In this document: positions 11,229 to 22,329 of the stretch, piece by piece
Layout of the letters: the number at the start of each line of letters is the position of its first letter
Numbering within the stretch: the first letter of the stretch is position 1
Origin: Takakia lepidozioides
Lineage: Eukaryota; Streptophyta; Takakiopsida; Takakiales; Takakiaceae
NCBI GenBank assembly: GCA_030704615.1
Contig: CM060733.1
Span: 38,814,001-38,878,000 of the forward strand
Direction of reading: 5' to 3'
DNA length: 64,000 nucleotides
Position numbers and translations under genes: made by a program
The notes under the pieces: model-generated
What the model was told of the DNA's origin: nothing
What the model saw: only the letters and a program-made list of their open reading frames with translations
The model's database searches: none

Positions 11229-13731
11229 ACTTCACTTCCCTCCGCTTCCGATTCGTCTGCCTTTCATACCGTTTCCTAGCTTTGGCAATGTTGTACTTTG
11301 CGAGCTTCAACAAACGCTCGCGTTCTTCCAGTACCGCCGCTACGCCGGTTCCTCAACGTCCTGGGCGGCACAACTTGTCGGCACACCAGAGGTGCTTTTC
11401 CATAGACCAATACGAAAGGGAAACCCCGTTGCGGAGTGTTCTGTGTTATTATAACAGAACTCTGCCGCGTCTAAGTTTCCACCCAGTCTGTTTGGTCTGC
11501 CGACACGTAATTTCGCAAGATCTGCTTCACTACGGAATTCACTCTTTCCGTTTGGCCGTCGGTCGTAGGTCGGAAGGCGGTGCTCATCTTCAGCCTCGTC
11601 CCCATCTTCTTCCAGAGTGCCCTCCAAAATTTACTCGTAAACTTTGGATCGCGGTCCGAGACAATATCCTTCGGGACTCCATGATGCTTTAAGACGTGGG
11701 CGAAGTAAAGTCACCCTGTTCCTGCTCCGTCCGTCTCCCTCCTTGGTGGGGATGAAATGGCCCATTTTACTGAACCTATCCACCACCACCATGATTGCAT
11801 CGAATCCTTTTGACAGCGACATAGCAGTCATGAAATCCATCGAGACGCTTTCCCAAGTCCCCTCTGGAATCGGCAAGGTTTTGTAACAGCCCCGCTTGCT
11901 TTTTGTACTCGCTCCGATTTTGTTGTCATGTGGTGCATGTCTTGACATATTCCTCTGCCTCCTCCCTCAGTTTGGGCCAGAAATACTCTTTCTTCAAGAG
12001 TGCCGCAGTGCGCTTGGCTCCGTCGTGGCCCGCAAGCGGGCTATCTCTGATCCCTCCCTTCGGCACGTACAGACGCTTTTGCTTATACCGGAGCAGTCCA
12101 TTTTGCAAGTGGAACTGCGATTTAAACCCCCATCCTCAAGTCCTGCATCACGGACTTCACCAGCTCATCTTCCGGCAAGCCTTCCGGATCTTCCTTTGGA
12201 GCGCCGTCTCGCCCCTGTACACCAACAAAAGCTGCTGCTTTCTACTTAAAGCATCGGCCACCACGTTGTCTCGTCCCGGTTTGTACTGGATATCCACGTC
12301 AAACACCGCCAAAGTATCTTGCCACCTAAGTTGTTTTGGGGACAACTTGGGTTGCGTGGCGAAATACTTCACCGTGACATTTGTCCGTGAACACCTTCAC
12401 TGGGTTGGAACCAACATAGTGGCGCCAAAGCTCAAGACAGTGCACCACCACCTTCATCTCTTTCTCGTGCGTCGGCCACCGTCGCTCCACTTCATTCAGT
12501 TTCTTACTTTCGTAAGCCACTGGACGTCCATCTTGCATCAGTACACCCTAATCGCGAAGTCCGACGCATCTGATGAGATCTCAAACGGACGATCGAACTC
12601 CGGGATTTTCAAGACTGGAGCTTCCGCCATCCGCTGCTTCAATTCAGCAAAGCTTGGCCACAAAAGGTGTTCCATGCCCAGACTTTGGATTTACACAGAA
12701 GGTCTGACGCGCGGCCCGCGATCTTGGTGAAATTTCTCACATACTTCCGGTAATAGGAGGCGAGTCCTAAGAAGGATCGCACTCCCGGGACCAAAGTCGG
12801 AGGCTCCCAGTCCAAGATTGCCCTCACCTTCTTGTCATCCATTCTGATCCCATCCTGTGTAATCACATGCCCCAGGAACTTCACTTTTGTGACCCCGAAT
12901 TCGCACTTTGAAGCTTTGGCATACAGCTTCCCTTCCCGCAATTTCTGGAACACCCTTTTTAGGTGCTCCAGGTGCTCCTCCTTTGTTTTCGAATACACCA
13001 AGATGTCGTCGATGTACACGATCACAAGTCATCCAACCACTCCTAGAAAAGGTTGTTCATCAGCGTGTTTAAAGGTCGCGAGAGCGTTGGTGAGTCCAAA
13101 AGACATCACCAAGAACTCATATGAACATACCTTGTCCTGCACGCGGTCTTCTCCTCATCTCCTTCCGCCACTCGAATTTGTGATAGCTGGAGCGCAGATC
13201 GATCCGGCTGAAATACTTCGCTCCTGCCAACCGATTGAAAAGGTTGTCGATCCTTGGCAAAGGTACCGGTTTTTTGATAGTCACCTTATCAAAGCCATGT
13301 AATCGCACACTCCGCAGCGTCCCATCCTTCTTGTCTGCGAATAGCACCGTGGCTCCATAAGGTGACTTAACTCGCCGGATGTACCCCTTGACATTAGATC
13401 TTTGAGCTGAGTCTTCAGCTCGCCAACTCCTTGGCTCAACCGTAGGGCGCCTTGCAGGCGGTTCTGATCCCGGTATCACCTCAATCTTGTGGTCAACTCC
13501 TCTTCGTCGTGGCAGCCGCTTGGTAAATCCTCCGGCTCAACATCCTGTTATTTCTCCAAACTCCCCGTGATCCAATCTGGTTCGCTCCCCATCGCCTTCT
13601 CCCTTCACTTCTTCTAATGTAAAGCAAAACTGGGGCTCTCTGTGTCCGCCTCCATTCCCACTCCCTTGCTGACAAAGGTTTTATATTCGCCTCTCACCAC
13701 GGGCTGGCTTTCCTGGCCGACACTTTTAGAA
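11229..13731 (-). pseudogene. Outer gypsy pol: RT, RNase H, integrase (broken)
   Basis: Minus-strand pol of the outer element. The reverse transcriptase core motif [12 protein letters not shown] lies near 13,020, followed by [11 protein letters not shown] and SFLGLASYYRKYV. RNase H motifs (SKKLNEVERRWPTHEKEM) lie near 12,500, and the integrase zinc-binding and core regions lie near 12,100-11,650. The frame is cut by repeated small indels and by stops. It ends in the C-terminal integrase at 11,229, so no chromodomain is present. The break at 13,731 is the insertion site of the inner element. Confidence 0.9.
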
Positions 13732-13736
13732 ACTCG

Positions 13737-14451
13737 TGTCGCGGCCCTTTGCCTTGAGGGCAGGGGGTCGGGACACATGAGGGGCTGCCCCTGTGGTGGG
13801 GCAGCGGCGGCGATAGGTAGGGGGGCTGAAGCACCCTTGAGTGCCCAAGGCACTCAAGGAGGCGAGGCGCTCACTAGGTGGAGCCCCGCACACCGGGTTG
13901 CGGTGGGGTGGCTCCACAAGGGGTGGTGGTAGCTTAGTGGGACTTAGTGGGGTGGCATAGGACTCACCATGGGGTGGAGACCTCGAGGTGGGAGTCGTGG
14001 GGAGTCTTGGGACTCATCACGGTCCATTGGGGCCGCGGTGAGTGGGCCAAGACTCACCGCGACTCACCACCGGGAGTCGAGGGTTTTCGTGGTGGTTCGC
14101 CATAAAATGGCATGGCTGGTTATGAAACCCCCGCGGACAGCTACAGAAGTATATATAGGGAGTAGTAACCCCGAGAACGGTGCAAGCCCGTTGGTGACCA
14201 AAAACTAGTGAGTAAGCGAGCGAGCCGGAAAGCGACCAAAGAGTGGGGAGCTGTTCCGGACTGCCATCTACCAGGAGAATTCTCCTAGTCCCAATAGGTG
14301 GAGGTTTAGAGGGAAGCGAAGGGGACCGTTATGTCCCGGTGAGCAGCCGAAACTCCAAGTTGGCCCGGCGGCCAGGTTGGGAGTCAGGCGCGCGCATCAA
14401 AGCGAGTAACTATGACTTGAAGGGGAGTTTACCGAATCGAGGTGTGCGACA
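13737..14451 (+). repeat. Inner gypsy 5' LTR
   Basis: 715 bp, TGTCGCGGCCC to TGTGCGACA. A TATA-like run TATATATA is at 14150-14157. A perfect hairpin lies at 13835-13859. G-rich tracts of four to six bases differ in length from the 3' LTR. Confidence 0.95.
13835..13859. repeat. Perfect LTR hairpin
   Basis: CCTTGAGTGCC, loop CAA, GGCACTCAAGG: an 11-bp perfect stem with a 3-base loop in the 5' part of the LTR. It is also perfect in the 3' LTR (about 20070-20094) and present with one-base lesions in both outer LTRs. Its position upstream of the TATA-like box means it is in U3; it may act in RNA processing or be a protein-binding palindrome. Confidence 0.85.
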
Positions 14452-14465
14452 CTTGGTATCAGAGC
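14452..14465 (+). promoter_or_regulatory. Inner gypsy primer-binding site
   Basis: CTTGGTATCAGAGC starts one base after the LTR end. It contains the initiator-Met tRNA complement TGGTATCAGAGC, as in many plant chromoviruses. Confidence 0.92.
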
Positions 14466-14506
14466 TTAGAGTTCAGTACGCGATCGTCCTTGGGATTGGC
14501 CTCATC

Positions 14507-15758
14507 ATGGGGTCGGGCAAGCCGAAGCGAAAGCGGAACGGCCCAAAAGATGATGATCCCGGTGAGCCCGATGGGGGCGACGTGTCACCGAGGCGGCCGT
14601 TTGAGGAAGCGATTAATGTTTCCGAAAACGAGGCCGCTCAGGAGCGGGAGGAATCCGAGAGGAGTCGGAGCCCGAGGAATCTTTGAGAGCTCCGACAAAC
14701 CAAGAGATGCCTCCCATGCCGGCAGCCTTTTGGGAAGGGTTGTTGGCGCAGTTTGGCGGGACGTTGAAAGACGTGTTGAAGGCGGCTAATGCCACTTCCA
14801 CCAAGGCAAAGTTTAAGGTGAAGCCTAAGGAACCCGGCACCTTCGAGGGCGTTCGAAACCGGAAGGCACTCAACACCTGGCTCCTTGGAAGCAGTACTTC
14901 CGGGCGGCCAAGTTGAGTGACGAGGATCGGGTGGAAGTGGCTCCCACCTATTTGAGGGGCTATGCTCAACAATGGTGGCAGAAACGCCTTCACGACCGAG
15001 GCCCAAGCCCGGAAACCTTGAACTGGAGTGAGTTCAAGGAATTGATGAAGAGACAGTTTGTGCCCCTCAACGCATCCTGGCTTGCCCGGGACAAGATGAG
15101 GAATTTGAAGCAAACAGATGACATTCGGGGGTATGTCCAGGCTTTCAATGTGCTGTTGCTCGAAGTCGCGGACATGGCAGAACCAGAAATGGTCTTCAAC
15201 TTTGTGGCGGGACTGGCCCCATGGGCTAGGCGGAAGTTGGAGGAGAAGCCACCCAAGACTTTGAACGAGGCAATTGAGAGAGCTGAATGTTTCTCGGATG
15301 TCCCTAGGGGTGAGAGACAAGGCCGTACGGAGCTGAACCACAAGAAGACCCGGCGGGAAGGTGACTCCTCCCGACCGGAAAAGAAGTGGGATAGGCCACG
15401 CGGCGAAAATGGCACGTGGAAATCGAAGGGAGGTCCTTCACACGTCAAGGCGGCACCCGGTGCTTCGAAAGGAAAAGCGGGTGGAGCGACTTATGGCGGA
15501 CAGAAGGCGACCTTTGATGGAGTGTGTTTCAATTGCGGGGAGCCCGGGCACATGGCCAAGAAGTGCACGAAGCCCCGGCAATTGAACATGACTCGGGCGA
15601 CCACGGAGCTGTCGGAAGATACCATCAGTCGCTTGGTGGAAGCGGTGGTCGCCAGGACTTGCAAGGTAGGCAAATTTCTTGTGAGTTGTATCAGGAAACT
15701 GGCGCCTTACGAAAAGGAGTCAGTTATTGTTCGTGGGGATGGGATAATATCCAACTAA
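14507..15758 (+). pseudogene. Inner gypsy gag with zinc knuckle, frameshifted
   Basis: Structural capsid/nucleocapsid polyprotein. ATG at 14507 is followed by a basic start (GSGKPKRKRNG) and an acidic stretch. The first frame ends at 14686, and the gag continues in other frames (14683-14916 and 14913-15758). The retrotransposon gag domain covers about 14920-15300 (YLRGYAQQWWQKRL and FKELMKRQFVP are typical). A CX2CX4HX4C zinc knuckle reading CFNCGEPGHMAKKC lies at 15525-15566. Comparison with the outer copy shows a 2-base extra GA near 14,668, so at least some frame breaks are small indels. Confidence 0.9.
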
Positions 15759-18700
15759 TGTGTCGTTGTTGGTGGACACAGGAGCGTCGCACTCCTTCAT
15801 GACGCCGGCGCGGCGCGAAAGTTGGGACTCCCGACAAGTGACGTGGGGCCTCTATTGAGGTGCGCTCTGCCAAAGGAGAACCTCAGTTGGCGACAAGGTT
15901 GGCGTTTGATGTTCCTCTTCAACTGGGGAGTTGGGAGGGACGTGAGAACTTCACTATCTGCGAGATCGATGGAGTGGATCTCATTTTGGGAATGACCTTT
16001 TTGAGCAAATCCGGAGCGGTCATAGATGGCCGCAAGAGAGTAGTCACGCTGCCATGTGGGAATGGTGGCGAGGTTTTACGAGTGTCGGAAACGCCCAAAT
16101 CCGTGGGAGGGCGAATAAACCTTCTATCAGCAAAGGAGTGGGCCGTGGAGGAGACACACGAGTCCCAGTTTTTGCTTTACATTAGAGAAGTGAAAGGGAG
16201 AAGGCGATGGGAGCCGAGCCCAGATTGGATCAAGGGGATTTTGGAGAAATACCAGGATGTGATGCCGGAGGATTTACCAAGCGGCTTGCCACCGCGAAGA
16301 GGAGTTGACCACAAATTTGAGGTGATACCGGGATCGGAACCGCCTGCCAAGGCGCCCTACCGGTTGAGCCACAAAGAGTTGGTCGAGCTGAAGACTCAGC
16401 TCAAAGATCTAATGTCAAAGGGGTACATCCGGCCGAGTAAGTCACCTTACGGAGCCCCGGTGCTATTTGCAGACAAGAAGGATGGGACGCTGCGGATGTG
16501 TGTCGATTACAGGGCTCTGAATAAGGTGACTATCAAAACCGGTACCCTTTGCCAAGGATCGACGACCTCTTCGATCGGTTGGCAGGAGCGAAGTATTTCA
16601 GCCGGATCGACTTGCGCTCCGGCTATCACCAAATTCGGGTGGCGGAAGGAGATGAGGAGAAGACCGCGTGCAGGACAAGGTATGGTTCATATGAGTTCTT
16701 GGTGATGCCTTTTGGGCTCACCAATGCACCAGCGACATTTAGCACGCTGATGAACAGCCTTTTCCAGGAGTGGTTGGATGACTTTGTGATCGTGTACATC
16801 GACGACATCTTGGTGTACTCGAAAACAAAGGAGGAGCACCTGGAGCACCTCAAAAGGGTGTTCCAAAATTGCGAGAAGGGAAGCTGTATGCCAAAGCTTC
16901 AAAGTGCGAATTCGGGGTCACAAAAGTGGAGTTCTTGGGGCACGTGATTACACAGGATGGGATCAAAATGGATGACAGAAAGGTGAGGGCGATCTTGGAC
17001 TGGGAGCCTCCGACTTCGGTCCCGGGAGTGCGATCCTTCCTAGGACTCGCCTCCTATTACCGGAAGTATGTGAGAAATTTCGCCAAGATCGCGGGGCCGC
17101 TGTCGGACCTTCTGTGTAAATCCAAAGTCTGGGTATGGAACACATTTTGTGGCCAAGCTTTTGCTGAATTGAAGCAGCGGATGACGGAAGCTCCAGTCTT
17201 AAAAATCCCGGAGTTCGATCGTCCGTTTGAGATTCATACAGATGCATCGGACTTCGCAATTGGGGGTGTACTTATGCAAGATGGACGTCCAGTGGCTTAC
17301 GAAAGTAAGAAACTGAATGAAGTGGAGCGACGGTGGCCGACGCACGCACGAAAAAGAGATGAAGGCGGTGGTACATTGCCTTGAACTCTGGCGCCACTAT
17401 GTTGGTTCCAACCCAGTGAAGGTGTTCACGGACAATGTCACGGTGAAGTATTTTTGCCACGCAGCCCAAGTTGTCCCCAAAACAACTTAGGTGGCAAGAT
17501 ACTTTGGCAGTGTTCGACGTGGATATCCAGTACAAACCGGGACGGGACAATGTGGTGGCCGATGCTTTAAGTAGAAAGCAGCAGCTCTTGTTGGTGTACA
17601 AGGGCGAGACGGCGCTCCAAAGGAAGATCCGGAAGGCTTGCCGGAAGGATGAGCTGGCAAAGTGCGTGATGCAGAACTTGAGAATGGGGGTTAAATCGCA
17701 GTTCCACTTGCAAAACGGACTGCTCCGGTATAAGCAAAAACGTCTCTCTATGTGCCAAAGGGAGGGATCAGGGATAGTCTCTTGAGAGAATGCCATGATA
17801 GCCCGCTTGCGGGCCACGGTGGAGCCAAGCGCACTGCGGCACTCTTGAAGAAAGAGTATTTCTGGCCCAAACTGAGGGAGGAGGCAGAGGAGTATGTAAG
17901 ACATGCACCACATGCCAACAAAACCGGAGCGAGTATAAAAAGCAAGCGGGGCTGTTACAACCCTTGCCGATTCCAGAGGGGACTTGGGAAAGCGTCTCGA
18001 TGGATTTCATGACTGCTATGCCGCTGTCAAAAGGATTCGATGCAATCATGGTGGTGGTAGATAGGTTCAGTAAAATGGCCCATTTCATCCCCACCAAGGA
18101 GACGGCAACTGCGCAGGAGACAGGGACGACTTTACTTCGCCCACGTCTTAAAGCATCATGGAGTCCCGAAGGATATTGTCTCGGACCGCGACCCAAAGTT
18201 TACGAGTAAATTCTGGAGAGCACTTTGGAAGAAGATGGGGACGAGGCTGAAGATGAGCACCGCCTTCCGACCTACGACGGACGGCCAAACGGAAAGAGTG
18301 AATTCCGTAGTGAAGCAATTCTTGCGGAATTACGTGTCGGCAGACCAATCAGACTGGATGGAACACTTAGACGCGGCAGAGTTCTGTTATAATAACACAG
18401 AACACTCCGCGACGGGAGTTTCCCCTTTTGTGTTGGTCTATGGAAAAGCACCTCTGGTGCCGACAAGTTGGGCCGCCCAGGACGTTGAGGAACCGGCAGT
18501 AGCGGCGGTACTGGAAGAACGCGAGCGTTTGTTGAAGCTCGCAAAGTACAACATTGCCAAAGCTAGGAAACGGTATGAAAGGCAGGCGAATCGGAAGCGG
18601 AGGGAAGTGAAGTTTGAGGCAGGCACAGAGGTCTGGTTGAACATCAAGAATTTTCGACTACCTCCGGAAATGAGTCCGAAGTTCGTACCTCCGTATGCGG

Positions 18701-19067
18701 GTCCCTTTCGCATTCGGAGGTTATGAATGAGGATGTGTATGAATTGGAGCTGCCAGCAAACAGCAAGGTGCACCCAGTATTCCATGTCTCCCTTTTGAAG
18801 CCTTACTTCAAAGATGAAGCACGTCCGAATCGGCAGCAAGTGTTGCGTCCGCCACCTATGCTGTTGGATCATGAAAATGAACCCGAGTACGAGGTGGAGG
18901 CAATACTTAAGTCGAGGAGGTTCAAGAACCGAGAAACGGAGTATCTCGTCAAATGGAAGGGCTATCATCTTGTGGAGGCATCTTGGGTGCGTGCCTCAGA
19001 AATGGGAAACGCATCCGAGGCAGTTGCAGCGTTCGAAGGGCGACCTCAAAAGCGGAAGAAGCGTTGA
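15759..19067 (+). pseudogene. Inner gypsy pol with chromodomain, frameshifted
   Basis: Protease active site D-T-G-A at 15775-15786. RT motifs follow: [13 protein letters not shown] near 16,600, [15 protein letters not shown] near 16,700 and YIDD at 16795-16806. RNase H (FEIHTDASDFAIGGVL) is near 17,230. The integrase zinc-binding region HGGAKRTAALLKKEYFWPKL is near 17,815 and the core MDFMTAMPLSKGFDAIMVVV near 18,000, with TTDGQTERVNSVVKQFLRNY near 18,280. After the integrase tail a chromodomain (YEVEAIL, YLVKWKGY, ASWVRASEM) lies at about 18,888-19,010 and should direct insertion to modified histones. Frame breaks occur near 15.8, 16.5, 16.9, 17.35, 17.45, 17.78, 17.95, 18.2 and 18.72 kb. 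Confidence 0.93.
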
Positions 19068-19971
19068 TGGGGACATCAACCTTGGAGCGTGGGGGAGGAA
19101 ATGCATGCTTAGCCCGGTTTAGCTAGCTCAGGAATCCGATTGCAAAAACTTGTATTGTACAAAAATTTGTGATAAAGGAAATGGGTTCCAAATATTGTGC
19201 GTCCTATTGTGTTTGGAATGGTGATGCATGGTGTGGTTGGCTGGTGTGTAGAATGCATGCTAGCTTACAAAAGTGGGAGAGGTAAATTGGGTTAATCGTG
19301 TGTTTGCGCAGTGCCGAAATCGGGTGACTCCCATCCAAGGGGCAAGGAAACTTGCGCCTTATTTGGGAGTTCAAGTGCTAGTGCGCACCTGGCGCTGCGC
19401 GTACTATAACTGCGCTACCGAGGGGGTTGCCTTGTAGTGCGGGCTAACGCGGAAGCTACGTGCTTCCGTTCACGTACTATAATCGTGTAGCCTCGGGACG
19501 AAGTCGTAGTGCGGCTTCGGCGTGTTCCCGTACCTCAGGCCAGCATTCCAAGGCGGACCCAATTGTAGTGATTGGGGCGCACGGTTGGTTCAAGGTTATC
19601 TTCCTAGTCAAAGAGGTTTCAGGTGAACCCTTGCTCAAGGTGATGCCAAAAGCGGCATCATGAGCGATCGCAAGCAATGTTGTTGCAGTAAGGCGATTCG
19701 ATCCTCGGGGAGGATCGTTCCTTGGCCTTGAAGTAGGCCAAGAAGAGTGCACTGGGAGGAGCTGGAGAGGCTCCACCCTTGGCCGGGACTTGGAGGAAGT
19801 CGGCCGAACTAGCTAGTGGAGAGTGGAGTCAAGTGTGGGGTTTGGTTCTTTGCCATGGGACGCCATGGTACGGAAACAAACTCCTTGATGTGGGACGCCA
19901 CAACTTGGATGTTCGTTTCTACAAAATGGACAAGTCGATGAGGACATCGACTCCCTGTTGGTAGGGGTGTG
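19068..19971 (+). mobile_element. Inner gypsy 3' non-coding region and polypurine tract
   Basis: About 900 bp between the chromodomain stop and the 3' LTR, unusually long for a gypsy element. No protein motif is seen. It contains short inverted repeats, for example around GGAAGCTACGTGCTTCC near 19,450. It ends in GGTAGGGGTGTG, the likely plus-strand primer. Most of it is conserved in the outer copy. Confidence 0.85.
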
Positions 19972-20690
19972 TGTCGCGGCCCTTTGCCTTGAGGGCAGGG
20001 GGTCGGGACACATGAGGGGCTGCCCCTGTGGTGGGGGCAGCGGCAGCGATAGGTATGGGGGCTGAAGCACCCTTGAGTGCCCAAGGCACTCAAGGAGGCG
20101 GAGGCGCTCACTAGGTGGAGCCCCGCACACCGGGTTGCGGTGGAGGTGGCTCCACAAGGGGTGGTGGTAGCTTAGTGGGACTTAGTGGGGGTGGCATAGG
20201 ACTCACCATGGGGTGGAGACCTCGAGGTGGAGTCGTGGGGAGTCTTGGGACTCATCACGGTCCATTGGGGCCGCGGTGAGTGGGCCAAGACTCACCGCGA
20301 CTCACCACCGGGAGTCGAGGTTTTCGTGGTGGTTCGCCATAAAATGGCATGGCTGGTTATGAACCCCCGCGGACAGCTACAGAAGTATATTAGGGAGTAG
20401 TAACCCCGAGAACGGTGCAAGCCCGTTGGTGACCAAAAACTAGTGAGTAAGCGAGCGAGCCGGAAAGCGACCAAAGAGTGGGGAGCTGTTCCGGACTGCC
20501 ATCTACCAAAGGGAATTCTCCTAGTCCCAAATAGGTGGAGGGTTTAGAGGGAAGCGAAGGGGACCGTTATGTCCCGGTGAGCAGCCGAAACTCCAAGTTG
20601 GCCCGGCGGCCAGGTTGGGAGTCAGGCGCGCGCATCAAAGCGAGTAACTATGACTTGAAGGGGAGTTTACCGAATCGAGGATGTGTCGCA
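19972..20690 (+). repeat. Inner gypsy 3' LTR
   Basis: 719 bp starting TGTCGCGGCCC. Its end reads GATGTGTCGCA instead of GTGTGCGACA of the 5' LTR, but the ACTCG target duplication follows directly and fixes the boundary. Confidence 0.93.
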
Positions 20691-20695
20691 ACTCG

Positions 20696-22329
20696 CATCA
20701 TTCCAATGGCAGCGTGAGTACTTTGCTTGCGGCCATCTATGAACCGCTCCGGATTTGCTCAAAAAGGTCATCCCCAAAATGAGATCCACTCCATCGATCT
20801 CGCAGATGGTGAAGTTCTCACATCCCTCCCAACTCCCCAGTTGAAGAGAACATCAACGCAACCTTGTCGCCAATTGCGGTTCTCCTTTGGCAGAACGCAC
20901 TCAATAGAGGCCCCCACGTCACTTGTCGGGAAGTCCCAGCTTTTTTGCCGTTGCCGGGGTGTCATGAAGGAGTGCAACGCTCCTTTGTCCACCAACACGA
21001 TACGTTAGTTCCGGATATTATCCCATCCACGAACAATAACTGACTCCCTTTACGTAAGGCGCCAATTTCCTGATACAAACTCACAAGAAAATTTGCCTAC
21101 CTTGCAAGTCCTGGCGACCACCGCTTCCACCAAGCGACTGATGGTATCTTCCGATAGCTCTGTGGTCGCCCGAGTCATGTTCAATTGTCGGGGCTTCATG
21201 CACTTCTTGGCCATGTGCCCGGGCTCCCCGCAATTGAAACACACTCCATCAAGGTCACCTTCTGTCCGCCATAGGCCGCTCCACCCGCTTTTCCTTTCGA
21301 AGCAACCGGGTGTCGCCTTGACTTGTGAAGGCCCTCCCTTCGATTTCCACGTGCCATTGTCGCCGCGTGGCCTATCCCACTTCTTTTCCGGTCGGAAGAA
21401 GTCACCTTCCCGCCGGGTCTTCTTTCTTGTGGTTCAGCTCCGTACGGCCTTGTCTTTCACCCTTATAGGGACATCCGAAAACATTCAGTTCAGCCCTCTC
21501 AATTGCCTCGTTCAAAGTCTTAGGTGGCTTCTCCTCCAACTTCCGCGTGGCCCCCCTGGGCCAGTCCCGCCACAAAGTTGAAGACCATTTCTGGTTCTGC
21601 CATGTCCGCGACTTCGAGCAACAGCACATTGAAAGCCGGACATATCCCCGGATGTCATCTGTTTGCTTCAAATTCCTCATCTGTCCCGGGCGAGCCAGAA
21701 CCGTTGAGGCGGGCACAAACTGCCTCTTTCATCATTCCTTGAACCCACTTCCAGTTCAAGGTTCTGGGCTTGGACCCCGGTCGTGAAGGCGTTTCTTCGC
21801 CACCATTGTTGAGCATAGCCGCCCCTCAAAGGGTGGGAGCCACTTCCACCCGATCCTCGTCACTCAACTTGGCCGCCCGGAAGTACTGCTCTAGCTTCAA
21901 GAGCCAAGTGTTGAGTGCCTTCCGATTTCGGACGCCCTCGAGGGTGCCGGGTTCCTTAGGCTTCACCTTAAACTTTGCCTTAGTGAAGTGGCATTAGCCG
22001 CCTTCAACACGTCTTTCAACGTCCTGCCAAATTGCGCCAACAACCCTTCCCAAAAGGCCGCCGGCATGGGAGGCATCTGTTGGTCGGTCGAAGCTCTCAG
22101 GGATTCCTCAAGCTCCGACTCCTCAGATTCCTCCCGCTCTTGAGCGGCCTCTCATTTTCGTAAACATGCATTGCTTCCTCAAACGGCCCGCCTCGGTGAC
22201 ACGTCGCCCCCATCGCTCACCAGGATCATCATCTTTTGGGTCGTTCCGCTTTCGCTTTGGCTTGCCCGACCCCACGATGAGGCCAATCCCAAGGACGATC
22301 GCGTATTGAACTCTAACTCTGATACCAAG
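20696..22329 (-). pseudogene. Outer gypsy gag-protease and primer site (broken)
   Basis: Minus-strand 5' coding part of the outer element. The primer site (reverse of CTCTGATACCAAG) abuts the LTR at 22,329. Gag starts near 22,275 (GSGKPKRKRND). The zinc knuckle CFNCGEPGHMAKKC lies near 21,242-21,201. The protease region near 20,998 reads LVDKGALHSFM, with D-K-G in place of the catalytic D-T-G. Several frameshifts separate these pieces. The sequence stops at the ACTCG target site of the inner element and resumes as pol at 13,731. Confidence 0.9.

Larger units (their letters stand above)
13737..20690 (+). mobile_element. Ty3/gypsy chromovirus (inner), plus strand
   Basis: A full-length element of about 6.95 kb flanked by target duplication ACTCG (13732-13736 and 20691-20695). 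LTRs are 13737-14451 and 19972-20690. The primer site follows the 5' LTR and a GGTAGGGG polypurine tract precedes the 3' LTR. The order gag, protease, reverse transcriptase, RNase H, integrase, chromodomain defines a chromovirus. It sits inside the pol/protease region of an opposite-strand relative. The two LTRs differ mostly by one-base indels in G, A or C runs. Coding frameshifts are numerous but single-base; some may be consensus errors and not decay. It is the youngest of the three nested elements. Confidence 0.95.

Noticed and set aside
11903-12730. 275-codon open frame on the plus strand
   Set aside because: It lies antisense to the outer gypsy pol, whose RT, RNase H and integrase motifs are read on the minus strand. 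It has no family signature of its own.
14613-15341. 242-codon minus-strand frame
   Set aside because: It is the mirror of the inner gypsy gag, which has a zinc knuckle and typical gag motifs on the plus strand.
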